Positions 5,962 through 14,944 of a stretch of DNA of 64,000 nucleotides are shown one piece after another. The stretch lies in contig JBBDIT010000075.1 in the NCBI GenBank assembly GCA_040880285.1, positions 1 through 64,000 on the forward strand. Direction: 5' to 3'. Under the pieces are notes generated by a model. The model ran no database searches and was not told the origin of the DNA. It saw only the letters and a program-made list of their open reading frames with translations. Source of the DNA: JANQJA01 sp040880285 (GTDB lineage: Bacteria; Pseudomonadota; Gammaproteobacteria; Pseudomonadales; Azotimanducaceae). Position 1 is the stretch's first letter, and the number at the start of each line of letters is the position of its first letter. The translations under genes were made by a program, and so were the position numbers.

Positions 5962-7104
5962 ATGATCAACCGTCAACACTGGCATGATGCCGTACAAACC
6001 GCCCTTTCCCGCAGCCGTATCACCATTCTTGCCGGGCCGCGTCAGTGTGGCAAAACCACCCTGGCGCGGCAGTTTGTGGCGGAGGACTCTGTCAATTACT
6101 TCGATCTGGAAGATCCGGTGAGCCTTACTCGCCTCGATCAGCCCATCACGGCGCTGGGTGAACTGAAAGGCTTGATTGTTATCGACGAGGTGCAGCTGCG
6201 GGCGGACCTGTTCCCGGTGCTGCGGGTGTTGGCTGACAGGCAGGATTTCAAGGGTACGTTTCTGATTCTTGGCAGTGCCTCGGGGAACCTGATGCGTCAA
6301 TCGGCAGAATCTCTGGCCGGTCGCAGCGAAACCGTATCATTGCGTGGGCTGGATTTACAGGAAGTGGGGTGGGGCTCAATGGAGCGGCACTGGCTGCGGG
6401 GTGGTTTCCCGCTTTCCTTTCTTGCCGCTTCAGAGCAAAACAGCCTGGCATGGCGCAAGGACTTTATCCAAACCCTGTTACAACGGGATTTCCCCATGTG
6501 GGGAGTGCGCGTGGCCGCCACTTCCTTGTGGCGCTTCTGGACCATGCTGGCGCATTATCACGGGCAAATCTGGAACGGCGCCGAGTTTGCCCGCGCCATG
6601 GGAGTGGGAGAATCCACGGTCAGGCGTTACCTGGATCTGTTAAGCGATGCCTTTATGGTGCGTCAGCTTCAGCCCTGGCATGCCAATATTGCCAAACGGC
6701 AGGTCAAGTCTCCTAAAATCTATATACGTGACAGCGGCCTGTTACATCAGTTATTGAGTATTGGCAGTCAGCGGGATTTGTTGACCCATCCCAAACTAGG
6801 GGCCTCCTGGGAGGGTTATGTCATTGAAGAGGTGATAGTGGCCAAGGGTGCGCAAGGTGCGTACTTCTGGGCGACCCACCAGGGCGCGGAAATGGATTTG
6901 GTGATACAGGACAATGGCCGATTGCGCGGTGTGGAGTGCAAACGTGCCGATGCTCCAAAAATTACAGCTTCTGTTCGTTCCGCACTGGAAGATCTACAAC
7001 TTGAATCTGTCGCTATTGTGTATCCCGGTACAAAGCGCTTCAAACTTGCTGAACAGGTAGAGGCGGTGCCACTGGCGGCTCTGGCTTCAGAAGGAGTTTT
7101 TTAA
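5962..7104 (+). CDS. ATP-binding protein, AAA_14/DUF4143 family
   Basis: This 380-residue protein has a Walker A motif GPRQCGKTTLARQF (about 25-38), a Walker B-like segment LIVIDEVQ (about 72-79), a sensor LILGSASG, and in its C-terminal half the DUF4143 region with a nuclease-like core (EMDLVI ... GVECKRADAP, about 312-334). Length and order are normal for the family. These ATPases are common in genomic islands and are loosely associated with defence and toxin-antitoxin loci, but their biochemical role is not settled. The segment resembling a D-ExK nuclease fold is a family observation rather than a proven activity. No partner gene is adjacent; the next gene is the broken hsdM. Confidence 0.8.
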   Translation: MINRQHWHDAVQTALSRSRITILAGPRQCGKTTLARQFVAEDSVNYFDLEDPVSLTRLDQPITALGELKGLIVIDEVQLRADLFPVLRVLADRQDFKGTFLILGSASGNLMRQSAESLAGRSETVSLRGLDLQEVGWGSMERHWLRGGFPLSFLAASEQNSLAWRKDFIQTLLQRDFPMWGVRVAATSLWRFWTMLAHYHGQIWNGAEFARAMGVGESTVRRYLDLLSDAFMVRQLQPWHANIAKRQVKSPKIYIRDSGLLHQLLSIGSQRDLLTHPKLGASWEGYVIEEVIVAKGAQGAYFWATHQGAEMDLVIQDNGRLRGVECKRADAPKITASVRSALEDLQLESVAIVYPGTKRFKLAEQVEAVPLAALASEGVF

Positions 7105-7146
7105 ATTGAAACAGATTGAACTGAAAGCCACATCAAAGGATTCGCT

Positions 7147-8444
7147 ATGAGCCCAAGCGCCCCCATCATCTCCAAAGTCTGGAGCTACTGCGTGCCCTGG
7201 GTACTCAGAAAGGCATGCTGGGACAAATTTTCACCAAGGCGCAGAACAAGATCCAGGATCCGGCCAAGTTATATCGCCTGATCGACATGGTGGACAGTAC
7301 CCAGTGGGTGGTCATGGGTGCGGATGTCAAAGGCGATATCTACGAAGGACTGCTGGAGAAAAACGCCGAAGATACCAAGTCCGGCGCCGGGCAGTATTTC
7401 ACTCCGCGTGCGCTCATCAGGGCGATGGTGGAATGCATTCGTCCCGAGCCGAAGAAAACCATTGCCGATCCTGCATGCGGTACGGGTGGTTTCTTTCTCG
7501 CCGCTTATGATTTCCTGACTGAACCGAATCACTACAAGCTGGACAAGGCTCAGAAAGACTTCCTGAAACATAATACGTTCTACGGCAACGAGATTGTCGC
7601 CAATACTCGCCGCCTGTGTCTGATGAACATGTTCCTGCATAATATCGGCGAGATTGACGGCGAAAGTCTGGTATCACCAAACGACGCCCTGGTAGCGGCC
7701 AGTGACACGAGTTTTGATTATGTGCTGGCCAATCCGCCATTCGGCAAGAAAAGCTCCATGAGTTTTACCAACGAGGAAGGCGAACAGGAAACCGACGACC
7801 TGACCTATAACCGTCAGGATTTCTGGGCAAGCACCTCCAACAAGCAGCTGAATTTCGTGCAGCATATTCGCAGCATGCTGAAAAGCACCGGCAAGGCGGC
7901 GGTGGTGGTGCCGGATAATGTGCTGTTTGAAGGCGGGGCCGGTGAAACGATTCGTAAAAAACTTCTGGAAAACACCGATCTGCACACCATCCTGCGTTTA
8001 CCAACCGGAATTTTCTATGCTCACGGCGTGAAGGCCAATGTGTTGTTTTTTGATAACCATCCTGCCAGTCCGAAGCCGTGGACAAAGGAGGTCTGGTATT
8101 ATGATTACCGTACCAATATCCACCACACCCTGAAGAAGAAACCGTTGCGCTTCGAAGACCTTGCCGAATTTATCAAATGCTACAACCCGGAAAATCGCCA
8201 CAAGCGAAAAGCAACATGGCATGCCGACAAGAGACCAGACGGTCGCTGGCGCAATTACAGCTATAAGGAGCTGAGTGCCAGGGATAAAACCAGCCTCGAC
8301 CTTTTCTGGCTCAAGGACAAAAGCCTCACTGATCTTGATAATCTACCCGAGCCGGATGAACTGGCCGAGGAGATAATCGAAAATCTGGAGGCCGGGCTAA
8401 GCAGCTTTCGGGAAGTGCTGGCGGGGCTAGGTCAGAAGCCGTGA
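7147..8444 (+). pseudogene. hsdM: hsdM type I DNA methyltransferase subunit with internal deletion and frameshift
   Basis: The frame from 7215 encodes 409 residues of a type I N6-adenine methyltransferase, with the SAM-binding segment DPACGTGGFFLAAYD and the catalytic NPPF box (LANPPFGKKSS). Just upstream, an ATG at 7147 begins a peptide with IISKVWSYC, the usual HsdM N-terminus, but in a different frame. The two pieces meet near 7180-7190, where the second frame reads ELLRALGTQKGMLGQIFTKA. About a hundred residues normally lie between these points. The gene therefore lost its N-terminal specificity-subunit contact region and its frame. No hsdS or hsdR follows, so this is a relic. Translation from 7215 could still give a truncated methyltransferase. 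Confidence 0.75.
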
Positions 8445-8521
8445 TGAGCAGGATGAACTTCCAAAGCGAACGAGAACACATTGCAGCCTCATTTTGAGGC
8501 CCGCGTAATTCCTTATGCCCG

Positions 8522-9916
8522 TTAGCCAGCAGCGGCAGGCCACAGCCCGCTGGCTTCCTTCAACAACTTCGGCACGTCTCGTGGCCGTAGCACCTCTGCC
8601 TCTACCGCTTTGTGTGCTGCTGCTTCAAAGGCGGAAAGGAAACTCACCTGGTCGCCATACAGCGCCTTGATTTTCTCGTCAGGGAACGGTTCGCAGGAAC
8701 CACCGAGATAAGCAAAGACGCCCTCGCCTCGTGGAATGGCGCTGTTGGTTGCGACCGGTACTTCAACTTGCGGCAATCGTATACCGCCTTTGGCGATACC
8801 ATGCTGGTCGCGCACCACTTGCGCGGGATCACCGGCGAACTCGATCCTCGGCTGGATCGGCGGCGCGATGCCGTCGGCCATCCAGCGCTGCAGGTGATAA
8901 AACACCGCGTCGTACAAAAGGCCCATGGGAATACAGTTAATGCCTGGTTCCGGTGGCCTGCCCCGGATCTGGTCGCGCTCCTGCAGCGCTTGGCGGGTTT
9001 TCTGAATCTGTTGGGAAACGTGGCAGGTTCCGGCTGACTCCCAATAGCGGAACGTGTCGGTATCGTCCTGGCGCACGCTATAGCACGCGATGGCCTCCAG
9101 TTCTGAATTCACAACAAAGATTGGAATACCGAGATCATCGCGAATCAGATTGTGTCCTACCAACCGATTTTGTGGCGCGCCTGCAGCGGGCGCATTGATG
9201 TTGACTACCGTGTCACCGACTTCAAGCGGGGTGCCGCGTCCAAAGTAGATCGCAAGGATGAATCCATCGAGTGCACCGGTGAGTGGTTGGATCGCGTTGA
9301 TATAAGTACCCAGTCGGCCCGCGGACTGGGATGCACCCAGCGCCACGACCCGTTTCACATCCAGCCCGCCCAAAGGGTCAGGTTCGCGGTTGCGGTTGGG
9401 GCCAATGGCCAGCGCGGCTTGTGTAAACACATCGAACGAATAGTCATCGGAGGGAATCGATAAGGTGCCATAGCGTTCCGGGTCCCAGTGCGCGAGGCCC
9501 TGCGGCACGGGCGGTAAACCTTCGATGCCGACTTTTTGCGTGGTGAGGCAAACGAGCGCAAAGCCGCCTTCAAACAACTCGAGGCTCTCGGCACTGAAGA
9601 GATCGTGTCCGGCCGTTACATTGTTCCAGGTCAGGATAACGGTGCCGTTAAATTTTGCGGGCTCTTTGGGGCGATACACCAGAAAGCGCGTTTTGAATTC
9701 GCCCTGGCCGGTCTCTTCGGCTTGCCAGTGACCATCCCGGCGCGACAGGGAATCGCCGACATCCGTATAGCGCTTGGCGGTACCGGCGAGAAAGTACTCT
9801 TCTTCCTCATAACCGAGCTTCGCGACATCCTGCAACGATTTCGCGAAGGCCCAACCGTGCTTGCCGCTAGTGACCGGGCCAGTGACGGCTGCGGTGATTT
9901 CTGTTTTTGCTGTCAT
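8522..9916 (-). CDS. Alpha/beta hydrolase domain protein (PF20091-like)
   Basis: This 464-residue protein has the nucleophile elbow GASQSAGRLG (serine in GASQS) and the architecture of the alpha/beta hydrolase-10 family, in which long N- and C-terminal parts surround the hydrolase core. An ATG at 9914-9916 with an AGGAG ribosome binding site 8 bp upstream is a better start than the upstream one at 9967. No signal peptide is apparent from this start. It stands alone, reading away from the Tat-exported protein gene. The substrate is unknown; an ester or lactone hydrolase would suit the catabolic surroundings. Confidence 0.7.
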   Translation of the reverse strand: MTAKTEITAAVTGPVTSGKHGWAFAKSLQDVAKLGYEEEEYFLAGTAKRYTDVGDSLSRRDGHWQAEETGQGEFKTRFLVYRPKEPAKFNGTVILTWNNVTAGHDLFSAESLELFEGGFALVCLTTQKVGIEGLPPVPQGLAHWDPERYGTLSIPSDDYSFDVFTQAALAIGPNRNREPDPLGGLDVKRVVALGASQSAGRLGTYINAIQPLTGALDGFILAIYFGRGTPLEVGDTVVNINAPAAGAPQNRLVGHNLIRDDLGIPIFVVNSELEAIACYSVRQDDTDTFRYWESAGTCHVSQQIQKTRQALQERDQIRGRPPEPGINCIPMGLLYDAVFYHLQRWMADGIAPPIQPRIEFAGDPAQVVRDQHGIAKGGIRLPQVEVPVATNSAIPRGEGVFAYLGGSCEPFPDEKIKALYGDQVSFLSAFEAAAHKAVEAEVLRPRDVPKLLKEASGLWPAAAG

Positions 9917-10075
9917 GATGTGAAGCTCCTTTCCTCTAACCTTCGACCGGTAACCTGCGACCCGCAAACTGTACTCGAAGATGGCTGGAATGCGAAATCG
10001 CCGGCGCGGCCCACATCCAGGCAGTTGGCAAAAAAAACACGATGTCGCTAAGCTGGCCCTGGTGATCTTCTATCA

Positions 10076-10588
10076 ATGAGGACCAGGCGGATGTTTACGA
10101 GACGAAAATTTATGGAAAGCACCGCGGCGACGTTGGTGTTATTGAACCTGCCCTTTGTAGCGCGCGGGTCTCACCACGAACTTGCCGAGAAGCTCAAGCA
10201 AACCAATCTCATCTATGTGACCCCGATTCGTACTGACGGGAAAGAGAGCCGGTGTCAGGCCGAGATCTGGTTCGCCGCCGACGGCACCGACATGTACGTC
10301 TGCACCGGTACCGGTAGCTGGCGTGCACGGGCACCGCGCAAGGGACTGTCAAAGGCCCGGGTGTGGATTGGGGATCTGGGCAACTGGCGCAGTACCGGTG
10401 GCCGATATCGAAAGTTGCCCAGTGTTGAAGCCAGGGTTGCGATTATCGAAGACAGGGCCGAGCAGGACCGCGTGCTTGCCTTATTCGGCGACAAATACAC
10501 CGCAGAATGGGGCAGCTGGGGGCCGCGCTTCCGCAATGGTCTGGACGATGGCTCGCGCACCATGCTGCGCTACCGACCGGAGTCTTGA
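10076..10588 (+). CDS. Tat-exported split-barrel (PPOX-like) protein
   Basis: This 170-residue protein has the twin-arginine signal TRRKFMESTAATLVLLNLPF at about 8-27, so it is probably exported folded with a bound cofactor. The mature part (YVTPIRTDGKES, AEIWFAADG, WRARAPRKG) resembles the split beta-barrel flavin or F420-binding proteins of the PPOX superfamily. Exporting such a protein through Tat fits a flavin cofactor. The cofactor and reaction are not visible. The radical SAM gene follows 90 bp downstream and may or may not be co-transcribed. Confidence 0.55.
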   Translation: MRTRRMFTRRKFMESTAATLVLLNLPFVARGSHHELAEKLKQTNLIYVTPIRTDGKESRCQAEIWFAADGTDMYVCTGTGSWRARAPRKGLSKARVWIGDLGNWRSTGGRYRKLPSVEARVAIIEDRAEQDRVLALFGDKYTAEWGSWGPRFRNGLDDGSRTMLRYRPES

Positions 10589-10678
10589 AGGTGAGTCTTG
10601 AAGGTCAGGCGCCTTAACCTGAGCGAGTCTTGATCCAGGTCAATTTCCTTTGCCAGGTGCGGGCGTGATACTGATCAG

Positions 10679-11596
10679 GTGAAAGACTCAGACAGGATCA
10701 CTGTAACGCCAGCGCCGACGGATTTCGGGAACGCGCAATATCCATCGGCCCTGGTTACCATCACCAATGCCTGCAACCTCAGGTGTTCTCACTGTTTTGT
10801 CTATCGTGAGGACACGCCCAATGATCCCCGGGATAAACTGTCCGATAAAGTCATGCTCGAGCAGTTGCGGCTTTTGCGCGACAAGCACGGCATTCGCTCC
10901 ATGTTATTCATGGGCGGCGAGCCTATGATCAAGGCAGAACTGGTGTTTGAAGCCATGAAACTGTTTGAACGCAGTTCCATCGTGACCAACGGTACCTACG
11001 GCATCCCCAGCCTACCCGGGCAACTGGTGACTGTTTCCCTGGACGGGCCGAGGGCCGCCAATGACGCGATCCGGGGTGAAGGCGTGTTTGATCAGGTCAA
11101 GGATTCCATCTTCGATCGTGATCCTGAAGACGGTACCACAGTGATACTGCAAATGGCGATAACTCGCCAGAACGCGCCCTTCGTTGAGGAATTTGTCGAG
11201 GCAGTCCAAGACTGGCCGATTGACGGTATTGCGTTTACGTTTTATGTACCGGGCAAGGATGAACACAGCGAGCTGGCGTGGGAAGATCTGACAGAGCGCG
11301 ATGCGGTCATTGATCGTGTCATCGCGTTGAAAAAGCAGTACCCCGTCATCAAAGCCAATGTTGGTGCTCTTGAACTCATGAAATCCGATCGCTGCCTCGC
11401 GTTCACCGGGCCAAACGGTGAGTCCTGCCTGCTTCGAAACGTGCTGCCACTTTATATGGGTGAGGGTGGACAATTCGAGCGCACCTTTTGTTGTTATGGT
11501 AACAATGTCGACTGTGCGCGCTGCGGTGCTTACGCAGTCTTTAACGCCGCGCATCGTAATTTGTCCGACGAGTTCGATTCCAGTGTCTTGACTTGA
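10679..11596 (+). CDS. Radical SAM protein with C-terminal cysteine cluster
   Basis: This 305-residue protein has the radical SAM cluster motif CNLRCSHC (C-x3-C-x2-C, about residues 32-39), the MGGEP glycine-rich motif binding SAM, and a C-terminal group of cysteines (CLLRN, then FCCYG and CARCG) that could bind an auxiliary iron-sulfur cluster as in SPASM-type maturases. The start is GTG at 10679. No peptide substrate gene is obvious next to it. It may modify a protein or peptide, or act on a small molecule. The function is not known. Confidence 0.75.
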   Translation: MKDSDRITVTPAPTDFGNAQYPSALVTITNACNLRCSHCFVYREDTPNDPRDKLSDKVMLEQLRLLRDKHGIRSMLFMGGEPMIKAELVFEAMKLFERSSIVTNGTYGIPSLPGQLVTVSLDGPRAANDAIRGEGVFDQVKDSIFDRDPEDGTTVILQMAITRQNAPFVEEFVEAVQDWPIDGIAFTFYVPGKDEHSELAWEDLTERDAVIDRVIALKKQYPVIKANVGALELMKSDRCLAFTGPNGESCLLRNVLPLYMGEGGQFERTFCCYGNNVDCARCGAYAVFNAAHRNLSDEFDSSVLT

Positions 11597-11657
11597 GTCA
11601 ATGATTTGACCGGGTCGCTGCGTAATATGAAATATCGCCTTCCGTTAGGAGCATGTG

Positions 11658-12857
11658 ATGTCAGTACCAGACTTGAATTGGGACCTGACTTCGACAGAGC
11701 GTGCAGTCAAGGACACTGTTCACCAGTTTGCCGCCGAAGTGTTGCGTCCTGCCGGCATCGCGCTGGATAAACTTCCACCGGACGAAGCCATCGCTGCCAA
11801 ATCCATCTTCTGGGATGTCCATAAACAGTACCTTGATCTGGGCATCGCCAGCACCCGGGAAGGGCTCACAAGAATCGAGGCAGCGCGCCTGCAGGTACTT
11901 ATCTCGGAAGAACTGGGATGGGGCGATTCCGGCTTTGCGATTGCTTTCGGTGCCGGCGCATTTCCTTCGAACCTTGCGGCGGCCACGGGACGCGCCGACC
12001 TGATGGCGAAGTTTCCAGCGACTGAAATCGGCTGTTGGGCCATCACCGAGCCTGATCATGGCAGCGACATGATCGACGTTGACCAGTCGCTCAGCGCAAC
12101 GCAACAGTATCTCGGCAAGCCCAATTGTATTGCTCGTGCCAACGGCAATGAATTTGTCATCAGCGGCCAGAAATCGGCCTGGGTTTCCAACGGGACCATT
12201 GCAAAATCAGCGGCGCTGTTTACAACGGTGGAAATGGCAGATGGTAGCCTGGGCGGTGCAGTATTCCTGGTGCCGCTGGATTTACCGGGCGTCGGTAAAG
12301 GTAAGGCAACCGACAAGATTGGCCAGCGCGCGCTGAACCAGGGTGAAATCTTTTTCGATGATGTGCGGGTGCCACCTGATTACATGGTGGTGCCGCCGGA
12401 GCAGTACAAGCTGCATGCCAGGCTCACGTTGGCGTCGGCCAACACCGGTATGGGCACAATCTTCGCCGGAGTTGCACGTAGCGCCTTTGAACTGGCCCTC
12501 GACTATGCGCAAGAGCGCAAACAAGGCGGGCGGCCGATCATTGCCCATCAGTCGGTGAAGGCCCGGATCTTTGAAATGTACAGGCGAGTCGAGGCGGCAC
12601 GTGCGCTTAATTTTAACGTAGCGATGTTAAATGCCAGTTCGCCGACACCCAACCTGACTGCAGCAATTGCATCCAAGATAACCTCGACCCAGACCGCGTT
12701 CGAAGTTGCCAGCATGGCGTTCCAGATTTTTGGCGGCGCCGGTATCACCAAAGAGTATCCCATTGAGAAAATCTTTCGGGATGCACGTATCTCCATGATT
12801 GAAGATGGCTGCAATGAAGTGCTTGGTTTGGTTGGCGGTGCTGACCTTGCAGCCTAA
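11658..12857 (+). CDS. Acyl-CoA dehydrogenase family protein
   Basis: This 399-residue flavoprotein has the normal three-part order: N-terminal helical domain, central beta domain with CWAITEPDHGSDM, and C-terminal helical domain with FQIFGGAGITKEYPIEKIFRDARI, which is typical of the FAD-binding end. It should oxidise an acyl-CoA to the enoyl-CoA. It leads a same-strand run with nitroreductase, thiolase and acyl-CoA synthetase genes, 20 bp before the next gene. The catalytic base is not assigned here. The ATG at 11658 directly follows an in-frame GTG and is preceded by TTAGGAGC. Confidence 0.85.
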   Translation: MSVPDLNWDLTSTERAVKDTVHQFAAEVLRPAGIALDKLPPDEAIAAKSIFWDVHKQYLDLGIASTREGLTRIEAARLQVLISEELGWGDSGFAIAFGAGAFPSNLAAATGRADLMAKFPATEIGCWAITEPDHGSDMIDVDQSLSATQQYLGKPNCIARANGNEFVISGQKSAWVSNGTIAKSAALFTTVEMADGSLGGAVFLVPLDLPGVGKGKATDKIGQRALNQGEIFFDDVRVPPDYMVVPPEQYKLHARLTLASANTGMGTIFAGVARSAFELALDYAQERKQGGRPIIAHQSVKARIFEMYRRVEAARALNFNVAMLNASSPTPNLTAAIASKITSTQTAFEVASMAFQIFGGAGITKEYPIEKIFRDARISMIEDGCNEVLGLVGGADLAA

Positions 12858-12877
12858 CGAGTAGTTTAGGGGGTAGT

Positions 12878-13672
12878 ATGGAATTGAGGGAAGCGATAGG
12901 CAGGCGAAGGTCGATCCGGTTTGTTCGGCAATACAAGCCGGTCGAGCCAGAAAAGATCCAGATGATGTTCGAGGCGGCTCGCATCGCGTCCCACTGGGGC
13001 AATGTCCAGTCTCTGGGCGCCGTTGCCGTTCACAAGGAGTCCGCGCCACAGGAAGTCATTGATGCCCTCGGCGCAACTGTGGTGGGTTGGCAGATACGGG
13101 TCGCGCCGGTCGTTATTATCTGGTACCTGGACCCGAACATGGTAGATGAACAGGGTGATCGGTTACGCCAGCTACTGGATGTGGGCGCACTCGGGTTTGG
13201 GACCAAACAGGAACGAAAGGACGGGCTGGAAAAGCAACTGCTGCCGATTTTCGAAGGTATCAAGGAGAACCTGAAACAACCGGGTTTGAGCGAAATTGAC
13301 TGCGGCCAGGGTATCGCCCAGGCAACGTTGATGGCCTATGAGTTGGGATTAGGCACCTGCTGCCTTGGTTCGCCCTTCGGGCCGAGGATGCTAAAGGCCG
13401 TCGGCGTACCGGAGCATTGCCGTTTCCTTTTGTTGCAGACCGTGGGATACCCTGCCGAACACTGGGAAGCCGGTGGGCAACGTCCGAGACAGGAATTTTC
13501 TCGGCTGTTCAAAATGAATACTTACGACACGCCATATCCCAGAAGCGAGGCCGTTGTTGACGAACTGACCCGCGACAAGTTTTTTACGCGGCCGGCGCCA
13601 CTGCCTGAGCGTGAAGAAGAGCTCAAGTTCCTGCAGCGGGCGTTTGATATGGAACCCCCGGGATTGTTGTAA
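12878..13672 (+). CDS. Nitroreductase-family FMN oxidoreductase
   Basis: This 264-residue protein begins with the family's REAIGRRRSIRFV segment, has the NADH/FMN-contact region around ASHWGNVQS, and contains ATLMAYELGLGTCCLG, the usual helix and loop near the flavin. Length is slightly above that of classical nitroreductases. It lies in the acyl-CoA operon, 20 bp after the dehydrogenase. In such a place it may reduce an enone, enoyl or quinone intermediate rather than a nitro compound; that is an inference. Confidence 0.75.
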   Translation: MELREAIGRRRSIRFVRQYKPVEPEKIQMMFEAARIASHWGNVQSLGAVAVHKESAPQEVIDALGATVVGWQIRVAPVVIIWYLDPNMVDEQGDRLRQLLDVGALGFGTKQERKDGLEKQLLPIFEGIKENLKQPGLSEIDCGQGIAQATLMAYELGLGTCCLGSPFGPRMLKAVGVPEHCRFLLLQTVGYPAEHWEAGGQRPRQEFSRLFKMNTYDTPYPRSEAVVDELTRDKFFTRPAPLPEREEELKFLQRAFDMEPPGLL

Positions 13673-13699
13673 TCCCTAACGACCAGATTGAGGTCTACC

Positions 13700-14941
13700 A
13701 TGAAGATGAATGCCTATATCACCGGAGTGGGAATGACGCACTTTGGCAAGTTTCTTGAGCGGGGCCTCAAGTCGATAGCAGGTGAAGCAATACTTGCAGC
13801 CATCGAAGATGCCGGTATCGACAGCGGTACTATTGAAGCCGCGTGGGTAGGTAATGCCGCGGCGGGCCTGGTTACGGGCCAGGAATGTATCCGTGGCCAG
13901 GTTGTGCTGCGTGGCGTTGGTATTGGCCAGATCCCGGTTGTTAATGTTGAAAACGCCTGTGCCAGTGCCTCCACCGCATTTAACCAGGCTGCTGCCATGG
14001 TCACGGCCGGCTTGTACGATGTTGTCCTGGCTGTCGGTGTCGAGAAACTGTATGACCAGGATAAACAAAAATCTTTCGCTGCTTTCTCCGGTGCTGTCGA
14101 CGTTGAAGCCATGGTTGAGATCATGGCCAATCTCAAAAAGAATGCCGAGGCCCAGGGTGCCGCTGGGGCTGATGGTGCCGGCAAGGGTGCTGGAAAGAGT
14201 CGGTCGATGTTCATGGATATCTATGCCTCGGCGGCAAGATCCCACATGAAGGCGTATGGCACCACCGTTGAGCAATTTGCCGGCGTCTCCGCGAAGAATT
14301 CATTTCACGGTAGCCTGAATCCACGGGCCCAGTTCCGGGAAGAATTGACGGTTGAGGATGTCTTGCAGTCCCCGATGATTGCAGAACCCTTAACCAGGCC
14401 CATGTGTTCGCCCATCGGCGATGGCGCTGCGGCCGTTGTGATAATGAGCGAGAAGAAGGTGAAAGAACTTGGTATCGCGCGACCCATCCGGGTGTTGTCG
14501 AGTGCGTTGCATTCCGGATGGGACAGGGCGGCGGGTGAGGAAGGTGTGGCCGAGTTTGCGGCGAACCATGCCTATGCCGAGGCTGGTGTCGGGCCGGAAG
14601 ATCTTTCGCTCATCGAACTGCACGACGCATCGGCACCGGCAGAAATTATGGCGTACGAATCCCTTGGACTGTGCGCCAAAGGTGACGGTGGCCAGTTGAT
14701 TACTGATGGTGTTACCCGTCTCGGCGGACGCTTGCCAGTCAATACATCCGGTGGCCTGCTGCGCAAAGGGCATCCAGTCGGTGCCACCGGTCTTGCCCAG
14801 ATCGTTGAGTTGACCGAGCAGTTGCAGGGCCGCAGTGACCAGCGCCAGGTAGCGAATGCGAAAATCGGCCTTGCCCACAATGGCGGAGGATCTATCGGTA
14901 CTGATGCCGCCGCGCTCTGTGTGACCATACTATCGGTGTAG
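13700..14941 (+). CDS. SCP2/lipid-transfer-type thiolase
   Basis: This 413-residue thiolase-fold protein has the nucleophile cysteine in NVENACASAS (about 88) and the C-terminal GHPVGATGLAQ motif. Its sequence is of the SCPx/lipid-transfer class rather than the classical FadA class. Members cleave the CoA thioesters of branched or steroid side chains, or act as aldolase-like partners. An insertion rich in Ala, Gly and Lys (about 153-171) is unusual and may be a flexible loop. The true start is ATG 13700 after a GAGGT ribosome binding site. It is 28 bp downstream of the nitroreductase gene and nearly abuts the acyl-CoA synthetase gene. Confidence 0.85.
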   Translation: MKMNAYITGVGMTHFGKFLERGLKSIAGEAILAAIEDAGIDSGTIEAAWVGNAAAGLVTGQECIRGQVVLRGVGIGQIPVVNVENACASASTAFNQAAAMVTAGLYDVVLAVGVEKLYDQDKQKSFAAFSGAVDVEAMVEIMANLKKNAEAQGAAGADGAGKGAGKSRSMFMDIYASAARSHMKAYGTTVEQFAGVSAKNSFHGSLNPRAQFREELTVEDVLQSPMIAEPLTRPMCSPIGDGAAAVVIMSEKKVKELGIARPIRVLSSALHSGWDRAAGEEGVAEFAANHAYAEAGVGPEDLSLIELHDASAPAEIMAYESLGLCAKGDGGQLITDGVTRLGGRLPVNTSGGLLRKGHPVGATGLAQIVELTEQLQGRSDQRQVANAKIGLAHNGGGSIGTDAAALCVTILSV

Positions 14942-14944
14942 CCT

